Under the pieces are notes generated by a model that saw nothing but the letters and a program-made list of their open reading frames with translations, did no database searches and was not told the origin of the DNA. A program made the translations under genes and the position numbers. Shown piece by piece: positions 9,889 through 15,920 of a DNA stretch of 64,000 nt; position 1 is the first letter of the stretch, and each line of letters begins with the position of its first letter. Source of the DNA: Massilia pinisoli (lineage in GTDB: Bacteria > Pseudomonadota > Gammaproteobacteria > Burkholderiales > Burkholderiaceae_D); NCBI RefSeq assembly GCF_024753285.1, contig NZ_JANUGW010000007.1, forward strand, positions 124,001 to 188,000. The letters run 5' to 3'.

Positions 9889-10596
9889 TCAGAAGCGCAG
9901 GCTGGCGCTGGCGAACAGGGCGCGGGCGCGCGGCCGTTCGTAGTCGGACGGGTGCATGAGCGTCTGCCAGCCGGCCTGCAGGCGCCAGTCGGCCGTGTCG
10001 TACGCGAGCGCGGCGCGCAAGTCGGCGCGGTCGTGGCCGCTGCGGCGGTAATCGGCAAACGGGTGCAGGATGCCGCCGTGCAGCGCCAGCGAGATCCGCT
10101 CGCCCAGCGGTACCCCGGTGTTTACGTCGAGATAGACAGTGCGGCCGGCGCCGAAATAGGCGGGCGAATAGGACAGGCGCGCACTGACGCGGTCCAGGGT
10201 CAGGCCGGCGTAGAACTCGTGGTAATCGACCTCGTGGTTGCGCAGGTAGATCGTGCGGGCAATGCCCGCGTCCCACGACAGACGCGACGTCAGCGGCGCC
10301 GCGCGCCCGCCGTAGACGATCAGCAGGCCCTGGCCGCGGCCGTACAGCTTGATGGGCGAGGCGAAGGCGCCCGTGTACCAGCCGCCGTCGGCGTCATGGT
10401 CGACGCGCAGCTGCAGCGCGGGATCGGGGTTCAGCGAGATGCCGCGCATGGCGTATTCGGACACGAGAGAGACTTCGGCGCTGGTCTGGGCACAGGCGCC
10501 GCGCGCCAGCATGGCGAGGACAAGGAAGAATGGTCGCGCGCCCGTCAATGCGGGCGCGGGGCGGGAAGACTGGCGGTCGTGGCGGTCGAAGGGCAT
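9889..10596 (-). CDS. TorF-like putative outer-membrane protein (TIGR02001 / Gcw_chp family)
   Basis: The 235-residue protein has a signal peptide (ending ARGACAQ near residue 37) followed by the family opening AEVSLVSEYAMRGISLN, which matches the conserved start of TIGR02001 proteins (evt..sdYv.RGis). The remainder alternates hydrophobic and polar residues as expected for a small beta-barrel and ends in Phe (ASLRF), a classic outer-membrane C-terminus. It overlaps the end of the subtilase gene by 52 bp on the same strand, so the two are probably co-transcribed. The family has no firmly established function; porin is the usual guess. Confidence 0.8.
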   Translation of the reverse strand: MPFDRHDRQSSRPAPALTGARPFFLVLAMLARGACAQTSAEVSLVSEYAMRGISLNPDPALQLRVDHDADGGWYTGAFASPIKLYGRGQGLLIVYGGRAAPLTSRLSWDAGIARTIYLRNHEVDYHEFYAGLTLDRVSARLSYSPAYFGAGRTVYLDVNTGVPLGERISLALHGGILHPFADYRRSGHDRADLRAALAYDTADWRLQAGWQTLMHPSDYERPRARALFASASLRF

Positions 10597-11867
10597 AGGC
10601 AGAGACAGGTTCCGGCGGCGCGCGCAACGGCCGCGCAGGCGTCTATGCTACCAGCTTGTCGAGGTCCCGATGCCAGCACAGCAGGCACGATGCGCGCGCC
10701 GCTGTCGATGTCGGCCTTCAACCGGGCCGGGGAAGAGTCCGGGCGCACCTGCAGCATCAGCGCGGCCAGCCCCGCCACATGGGCTGCCGCGTACGACGAG
10801 CCGGACACCATCCCCCAGCGCGCGCCCGGCAAGGACGTGGGCACGTCCGTCCCCGGCGCCCGCAGCGATCCGGGTGGTGGGGCAGGCTGCGTGTCCGACG
10901 CGACGGCGATCACGCCCGGATGCGACGCGGGGAAGCCGCCGTCGGGCTGGTTCGGATCGGCCGCGCCGACGAGCGTCACGCCGCGCGCGAGGGCCGCGTC
11001 GAGCAGCGCCTGCAGCAGCCGGTCGCGCGGTCCGCCGAGACTCATGTTGATGACGCGTGCGTCGCTCATCAGGGCGAAGTTGATCGCCTTGCCGAGCGTG
11101 AAGCTGTTGCAGCGCGCGGGCGGGCCTTCCGTTTCCCAGCAGGCGCGCAGGGCGAGCAGCCGGGCGTCCGGCGCGATGCCCGCGATGCCGACGCCATTGC
11201 CTTCGCGCGCGGCGATGATGCCGGCGACGGCCGTGCCGTGGGCCTCCGCGGCGTCCGGGTACGTGTCGACGAAGTTGCGGCGCAGCTTGACCTGGCCGGC
11301 GAGGTCGGGGTGCGTCTCGTCGATGCCGCTGTCGACGACGGCCACCGTCACGCCGCGCCCGGTGCTTGCGCGGTGCAGCGACGTCAGCTGCCAAGCGCGC
11401 GCGGCCGGCTGCACGGGGAGCAGCGGGTCGCCGGCGTCGAGGCCCCGGTATTCCTGGATCGCCTGCGCCCATTCCACGCGCGGGTCGTGGGCCAGCGCGT
11501 CGAGCAGCCGGTCGACGGGGGCGGCCCGTCCCGCCTGCGCTTCCTCCATCACGAAGCAGTCGATGCCGATGGCGGGCATCGGCCAGTCGTCGACGACGCG
11601 CAGCCCGTACGCGGCCGCGAGCTCGCGCGCGACGCGGCGGCGCGCGGCGCGCGTGCCGTCGTCCGTGTAGCCGCCGCCGTACGCGCCGTCGGGACGGAAG
11701 TGCGGCGACGGCATGCGCAGCATGACGAGCACCTGGCGCCCGGACTGTGCCGCCGGGCGGGCGTCGGGCGCGTCCGCGCTCGCGCGCGGCACCACGCACG
11801 CGAGCGCGCACAGGGCGGCACACAAGGCGAGGAGGCGGGCGAGGACGCCGGCATGTCGGTGGTTCAC
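10545..11867 (-). CDS. S8 family (subtilisin-like) serine peptidase in an ECF sigma operon
   Basis: The 440-residue exported peptidase starts at a GTG that overlaps the anti-sigma stop codon (GTGA), which implies translational coupling. A signal peptide (residues 1-32) is followed by a propeptide-like region (about 44-142) and the catalytic domain. The triad is visible: Asp179 in VAVVDSGID, His210 in EAHGTAVAG, and Ser358 in SGSSYAAAHVAG (usually GTSMAAPHVAG). The oxyanion-hole Asn of the family motif AAGN is not in register: the segment reads GAADPNQ, with Asn one residue late. The enzyme is therefore probably active but divergent. Its place between an anti-sigma gene and an outer-membrane protein gene suggests a signalling or envelope role. 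Confidence 0.9.
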   Translation of the reverse strand: MNHRHAGVLARLLALCAALCALACVVPRASADAPDARPAAQSGRQVLVMLRMPSPHFRPDGAYGGGYTDDGTRAARRRVARELAAAYGLRVVDDWPMPAIGIDCFVMEEAQAGRAAPVDRLLDALAHDPRVEWAQAIQEYRGLDAGDPLLPVQPAARAWQLTSLHRASTGRGVTVAVVDSGIDETHPDLAGQVKLRRNFVDTYPDAAEAHGTAVAGIIAAREGNGVGIAGIAPDARLLALRACWETEGPPARCNSFTLGKAINFALMSDARVINMSLGGPRDRLLQALLDAALARGVTLVGAADPNQPDGGFPASHPGVIAVASDTQPAPPPGSLRAPGTDVPTSLPGARWGMVSGSSYAAAHVAGLAALMLQVRPDSSPARLKADIDSGARIVPAVLASGPRQAGSIDACAAVARAAGTCLCLCPSTATTASLPAPRPH

Positions 11868-12583
11868 GGCCGGCCGTCCATGGTCAGGGGTTCGGCCAGG
11901 GTGACGGCCGGTTCCGCGCGCAGCCGGGCCAGCACGGGGGCGGCCTGGCCGTCCGCGCCGACCAGCCACGCATCGGTGACGGTCGGCCCGCCGACGATGC
12001 GTCCGCCGCTGGCGCGCACGATGCGGCGCAGTTCGCGCTCCGGCGTGTCGGGACGGAACGTGACGACGAGCCGCGCCGCACCGTTCGCGCCGCCGGCGCC
12101 GAGGACGCGGTACGCATCCGGTGTGTCAAGGTGCGCGGCCGGACGGGCCAGCAGCACCGCGAGCACGGCGATCACGCCGCATTGCGCGGCGACCGCTGCG
12201 CGCAGCCAGGCACCGTCGTTCGCGGCGAAGCGTTCGCGCCAGCGCTGCAGCAGGCCGGGTGCGGCGGCAATCGGCTCTGCGCTTGGCGCCGCGGCTGGCG
12301 CGCACGCCGGCAGCGCGCCGTCGTCGTCCAGGGCCACCGCCTCATCGAGACGCGGCAGCAGGCGCGCCAGCGCGCGGTCCGGATCGACATCGAGTTCGAG
12401 GCTGGGCCCGGCCGCGCGCACGGTGCGCAGCGCGGCGAGGTCGGCGCGGCAGTCGGCGCACGTCTCCACGTGCGCCTGCATGCGTTCCAGTTCGGTGCCC
12501 GCGAGGGTGCCGTTGGCGAGCCAGGGCAGGGCGTCCTGGGCTTCGGCGTGGCGCGCGGCGGCGCGGTCGCTATGCGGGTTCAT
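11864..12583 (-). CDS. Membrane anti-sigma factor with zinc-finger domain and propeptide-like periplasmic domain
   Basis: The 239-residue protein starts at an ATGA overlap with the sigma-factor gene. The N-terminus has a ZAS-type motif (HVETCADC near residues 32-40) as in zinc-binding anti-sigma factors. One transmembrane segment follows at about 128-150 (AAVAAQCGVIAVLAVLLA). The periplasmic C-terminus (about 170-239) reads RLVVTFRPDTPERELRRIV, then GGRIVGGPTVTDAWLV and a closing LAEP. This resembles the I9 / fervidolysin-type propeptide fold that inhibits subtilases. Since the next gene is a subtilase, this domain may be the peptidase's binding target. The anti-sigma assignment is strong; the sensor mechanism is inference. 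Confidence 0.85.
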   Translation of the reverse strand: MNPHSDRAAARHAEAQDALPWLANGTLAGTELERMQAHVETCADCRADLAALRTVRAAGPSLELDVDPDRALARLLPRLDEAVALDDDGALPACAPAAAPSAEPIAAAPGLLQRWRERFAANDGAWLRAAVAAQCGVIAVLAVLLARPAAHLDTPDAYRVLGAGGANGAARLVVTFRPDTPERELRRIVRASGGRIVGGPTVTDAWLVGADGQAAPVLARLRAEPAVTLAEPLTMDGRP

Positions 12584-13167
12584 GGCCGGACCTCCAGCTG
12601 GTCTTCCAGCAGCGTTGCCAGGCGGCGGCGCGCGTGGAACAGGCGCGTCTTGACGGTGTTGACGGGACATTCCATGATTTCTGCGATTTCTGCGTAGCCC
12701 ATGTCGTGATAGAAGGTCAGCTGGAACGCGGCCCGCTGTGCCAGCGGCAAGGTGGCGACGGCGGCGTCGACGGCATGCGCGAGGCGCTGCTGTTCGAAGC
12801 GCCAGTCGGGCCGGCCGGCGTCGTCGCCCGCGTACTCGTCGGCGGCGTCGGCCGTCGGCTCGTCGAGGGCGTGCAGCGCCTTGCAGGCCTTGCGGTACGC
12901 GATCGCGAACACCCACGTCGACACCTTGCAGCTGCCGTCGAACGTGGCGGCCTTCTGCCAGACGACGAGCAGCGTGTCGTTGACGATTTCCTCGATCAGC
13001 GGCACGCTGTGCGTCATGCGCTGGAGGAAGCGCGCCAGCCGCGGGAAATACATGCGGTACAACGTCTCGAAGGCGTGCCGGTCCCCGGCGGCCACGCGGC
13101 CGACCAGGCTGGCTTCGCCCTCGGCCGCGCCGGCCGCAGGCGGCAATCCTTCAGTATGTCTGTCCAC
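12580..13167 (-). CDS. ECF (group 4) RNA polymerase sigma factor
   Basis: The 195-residue protein has the two ECF domains. Region 2 includes AFETLYRMYFPRLARFL, IEEIVNDTLLVVWQKA and KVSTWVFAIAYRKA; region 4 includes LPLAQRAAFQLTFYHDMGY followed by the helix-turn-helix IAEIMECPVNTVKTRLFHARRRL. It is the first gene of a leftward operon with anti-sigma, subtilase and TorF-like genes, all overlapping. Its upstream region carries the putative self-recognised motif at 13192-13222, suggesting positive autoregulation. Which ECF subgroup it belongs to cannot be settled by eye. Confidence 0.95.
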   Translation of the reverse strand: MDRHTEGLPPAAGAAEGEASLVGRVAAGDRHAFETLYRMYFPRLARFLQRMTHSVPLIEEIVNDTLLVVWQKAATFDGSCKVSTWVFAIAYRKACKALHALDEPTADAADEYAGDDAGRPDWRFEQQRLAHAVDAAVATLPLAQRAAFQLTFYHDMGYAEIAEIMECPVNTVKTRLFHARRRLATLLEDQLEVRP

Positions 13168-13191
13168 CCATGCGCTCTCTGCTGTTTTGCC

Positions 13192-13222
13192 GTGAATACC
13201 TGCCGGCCGCGCGAAGGTTCAT
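13192..13222 (-). promoter_or_regulatory. Putative autoregulatory ECF promoter
   Basis: On the minus strand TGAACCTT is followed 16 nt later by ATTCACG, 25 bp before the sigma-factor start codon. The -35-like GAAC core is typical of ECF promoters. The same two elements at the same spacing precede the TIGR03118 gene. Confidence 0.55.
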
Positions 13223-13351
13223 GCGCGGCGCAAATATTTTTTGCCGCACGTTGATTCTCACACGGATCGGCGCCTTCGGGGCCGCGCGAATCGTGTTGCC
13301 GCGATCCGCCGCCCGTGTCACGATGCCGCTATGACAACCCGATATTGCCCC

Positions 13352-13490
13352 ATGAAACGATTTGCACTGCCCTTCGTCGCCGCCGCGCTGGTCCTGGCCG
13401 GCCGAGATGAAAGTGCCGTGCCAAGCTAAGCAGGAACCGTGCCGACGACTGGCGATGCAGTTCCAGCGGATGACGGCACAGATGCAGTAG
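13352..13490 (+). pseudogene. Remnant of a small exported protein (frameshifted)
   Basis: A signal-peptide-like start, MKRFALPFVAAALVLAG, begins at ATG 13352 but the frame ends soon after at 13429. The +1-shifted frame from 13407 continues as MKVPCQAKQEPCRRLAMQFQ and ends QMQ at 13490, a Cys- and Gln-rich tail plausible for a small periplasmic or lipoprotein product. Joining the two frames would give a protein of about 45 residues. The stop codon TAG of the second part is the edge of the interspersed repeat starting at 13487. The reading is tentative: short length means chance is possible. Confidence 0.3.
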
Positions 13491-13591
13491 GGGGACGGCT
13501 TCGCCGTCCACGCGGTGATACGCGGCTGTCGATTTATCGCGGCTGTGCCGGCATTGGTTGAACGCGTGGACGGGGAACCCGTCCACCCTAC
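13487..13591. repeat. Interspersed palindromic repeat, copy A (paired hairpins)
   Basis: Two hairpins flank a spacer. The left arm reads GTAGGGGGACGGC-TTC-GCCGTCCACGCG; the right arm reads CGCGTGGACGGG-GAA-CCCGTCCACCCTAC. The spacer GGTGATACGCGGCTGTCG and following bases recur in copy B at 15839. The layout resembles REP/BIME elements. The right edge CTAC supplies the TAG stop of the LysR gene and the left edge GTAG supplies the TAG of the small remnant. Confidence 0.85.
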
Positions 13592-14526
13592 CTATTCACG
13601 ACGACCTTGGCCGCGGCCGTCACCTGATCGCGCAGCCATTTATGCTCGGGCGACTGGTGCACGCGCTGGTGCCACAGCTGGTAAAAGCGCATCGGCGGGA
13701 ACTTGATCGGCACCGTGAAATTCTTCAGCGGCAGCGTCTTTTCGTAGAAGCGGATGAACTGGCGTCCCGTCGTCAGCACGAGGTCCGTCTGCGTGAGCAT
13801 GTAGGGGATCAGGCCGAAATAGGGCGATTCCACGGCCACCTTGCGGTGCAGGCCCTGGCGTTCGAGGAAGGCGTCGATGACGCCGTGGTAGCCCGGCAGC
13901 ATCGCGGTGGGCGCGATGTGGGGCAAGGTGAGGTAGTCCTCGACCGTCATCGCGTCGGACGCCGTGCGCTTGGCGTAGGCGCTGTCGGCGCGCATCGTGC
14001 AGATGATCGGGTCTTCGAACAGCTTGGAGATGTGCAGGTGCGGCGGCGGCTCGTCCCAGTTGGCGATCACGAGGTCCATCTCGCCGTCCGACAGCATGCG
14101 CAGGTAGTCCGTGCCCGGCCCGAGGTGGTGGATCGTCACGCGGCTGTTCGGCGCGCCGCGCCGGATCGACGCGACGACGCCAGGCAGGAATTGCGTGTCG
14201 AGGTAGTCGGGCGCGGCGATGTGGAACGTGCGGTCGGCCTGTTCCGGCACGAACGGCGTCCTGCGCACGAACAGGTTTTCCGTCTCGTCGAGGATGCGCT
14301 TGGCGGGCTTGAGCAGGCTTTCGCCGTGCTGCGTGGGCACCATGCCGCGCGCGCCGCGCACGAGCAGCGGGTCGCCCGTCAGCTCGCGCAGCTTGCGCAG
14401 CGACGCGGAGATCGACGGCTGCGGCTGGTTCAGTTTCAGGGCGACGCGCGAGACGTTCTTCTCGACGAGCAGCAGATACAGGATGCGGATCAGGTGCAGG
14501 TCGAGGTGCTGGGGCAGGCTGGACAT
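13588..14526 (-). CDS. LysR family transcriptional regulator
   Basis: The 312-residue regulator has the N-terminal winged helix-turn-helix (NVSRVALKLNQPQPSISASLRKL, residues about 24-47) and a periplasmic-binding-protein-like effector domain (about 95-300). It is divergent from puuD with 118 bp between start codons, so control of urate oxidation is a reasonable guess. The TAG stop lies inside the palindromic repeat, directly after the codons for VVVNR. Two ATATACGT direct repeats in the divergent region may be its operator. The effector is unknown. Confidence 0.93.
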   Translation of the reverse strand: MSSLPQHLDLHLIRILYLLLVEKNVSRVALKLNQPQPSISASLRKLRELTGDPLLVRGARGMVPTQHGESLLKPAKRILDETENLFVRRTPFVPEQADRTFHIAAPDYLDTQFLPGVVASIRRGAPNSRVTIHHLGPGTDYLRMLSDGEMDLVIANWDEPPPHLHISKLFEDPIICTMRADSAYAKRTASDAMTVEDYLTLPHIAPTAMLPGYHGVIDAFLERQGLHRKVAVESPYFGLIPYMLTQTDLVLTTGRQFIRFYEKTLPLKNFTVPIKFPPMRFYQLWHQRVHQSPEHKWLRDQVTAAAKVVVNR

Positions 14527-14549
14527 GGGGCTTGCTTGGTATGATTGTT

Positions 14550-14578
14550 ATATACGTAGTCTGATTTTAAATATACGT
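14550..14578. promoter_or_regulatory. Direct repeats between LysR gene and puuD
   Basis: ATATACGT occurs at 14550-14557 and again at 14571-14578, exactly 21 bp apart, which places the two on the same face of the helix. The region is AT-rich in an otherwise GC-rich window. It is a candidate LysR-type operator or overlapping divergent promoter. Confidence 0.45.
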
Positions 14579-14644
14579 TATTTTTCATGTTCCAGAAACT
14601 ATATCGGCGGTGGTGTCGCCTGCCGGTCACGCTGAGGAGCCCCG

Positions 14645-15847
14645 ATGGAATACCTGGTCCCGTACGTACTCGAATGGATGAACATGCTCGTGCGCTGGCT
14701 GCACGTCATCACGGGCATCGCCTGGATCGGCGCCTCGTTCTACTTCGTCTGGCTCGATAATTCGCTGCGTCCGCCCGCGCCCGGCTCCGACCTCGCCGAC
14801 AAGGGCGTCGCGGGCGAGCTGTGGGCCGTGCACGGCGGCGGCTTCTACAATCCGCAGAAATACCTCGTCGCGCCGGCCGAGCTGCCGGCGGAGCTGCACT
14901 GGTTCAAGTGGGAAGCGTATTCGACGTGGCTGTCGGGCTTCGCGCTGCTCGTCATCGTGTACTGGCTCAACGCGCAGGCGATGATGGTCGATCGCGCCGT
15001 GGCCGACCTCGCGCCGTGGCAGGCCGTCGGCGTCGGCTTGGGCTGCATCGTCGCGGGCTGGATCGTGTACGACCTGCTGTGCCGCTCACCACTCGGCAAA
15101 CACGATCTCGCGTTCGGCGTCGTCGTGTTCGCGCTGCTCGTCGGCGCGGCGTGGGTGCTGACGCATGTGCTCAGCGGCCGCGCCGCATACATCCACGTGG
15201 GGGCGATGATCGGCACCATCATGGTCGCGAACGTGGCGATGGTGATCATTCCTGGTCAGCGCAGGATGGTGGAGGCGATGCGCGCCGGGCAGAAGCCCGA
15301 CCCGGTCTACGGCATCCGCGGCAAGCAACGCAGCGTCCACAACAACTACTTCACGTTGCCCGTGCTGTTCATCATGATCAGCAACCACTTCGCGATGACC
15401 TACCGCCATCCGCATGCGTGGGCCGTACTGGGCGTGATCATGGCGGCGGGCGTATTCATCCGCCACTTCTTCAATCTGCGCCACAAGGGACGCGTCGAGT
15501 GGGTGTATCCGGCCATCGGCGTGGCGCTGCTGCTGGGGCTCGCGGTGGCGCTGGCGCCGCCACGGCCCGTCGCGGCGAAGGGGACGGTCGACTTCGCGCG
15601 CGTGCAGGCGATCGTCGCCCGGCGCTGTGTGTCGTGCCACGCGGCGCATCCGACGCAGCCGGGCTTCGCGAGCGCGCCCGCGGGCGTGATGCTGGACGAC
15701 GCGCACGGCATCGCGCAGAACGCGCCCCGCATCTACCAGCAGGCCGTGCAATTGAAGGCGATGCCGCTCGCGAACATGACCGGCATGACGGATGCGGAGC
15801 GGGCGGAGATCGCCGCGTGGTTCGAAGCAGGTGCGACGACGCGGTGA
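14645..15847 (+). CDS. puuD: Urate hydroxylase PuuD (membrane urate oxidase with cytochrome c domain)
   Basis: The 400-residue protein is the membrane-bound urate oxidase that converts urate to 5-hydroxyisourate and passes electrons to its own c-type heme. Eight or so transmembrane helices fill residues 1-300, beginning with WLHVITGIAWIGASFYFVWLD. A C-terminal cytochrome c domain has the heme motif CVSCH near residue 330 and a likely Met ligand in the KAMPLANMTGMT stretch. Family length is usual. No other purine-catabolism genes are adjacent in this window. The last codons and TGA stop (ACGCGGTGA) coincide with the start of the palindromic repeat copy B, so the extreme C-terminus may have been reshaped by repeat insertion. 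Confidence 0.93.
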   Translation: MEYLVPYVLEWMNMLVRWLHVITGIAWIGASFYFVWLDNSLRPPAPGSDLADKGVAGELWAVHGGGFYNPQKYLVAPAELPAELHWFKWEAYSTWLSGFALLVIVYWLNAQAMMVDRAVADLAPWQAVGVGLGCIVAGWIVYDLLCRSPLGKHDLAFGVVVFALLVGAAWVLTHVLSGRAAYIHVGAMIGTIMVANVAMVIIPGQRRMVEAMRAGQKPDPVYGIRGKQRSVHNNYFTLPVLFIMISNHFAMTYRHPHAWAVLGVIMAAGVFIRHFFNLRHKGRVEWVYPAIGVALLLGLAVALAPPRPVAAKGTVDFARVQAIVARRCVSCHAAHPTQPGFASAPAGVMLDDAHGIAQNAPRIYQQAVQLKAMPLANMTGMTDAERAEIAAWFEAGATTR

Positions 15848-15920
15848 TACGCGTCTTTCGATTTATTGCGGCTGTGCCGGCATGGGTTGAACGCGTGGAC
15901 GGCGAAGCCGTCCACCCTAC
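15839..15920. repeat. Interspersed palindromic repeat, copy B
   Basis: From ACGCGGTGATACGCG onwards this closely follows the inner spacer and right hairpin of copy A, ending CGCGTGGACGGC-GAA-GCCGTCCACCCTAC. The left hairpin is missing. It fills the entire space between puuD and the S9 peptidase gene. It carries the TGA stop of puuD and, on the other strand, the TAG stop of the peptidase. Confidence 0.85.

Noticed and set aside
13487..13591. Possible CRISPR-like or transposon end
   Set aside because: Only paired hairpins with a short spacer; no repeat-spacer series, cas genes, transposase or target duplication.
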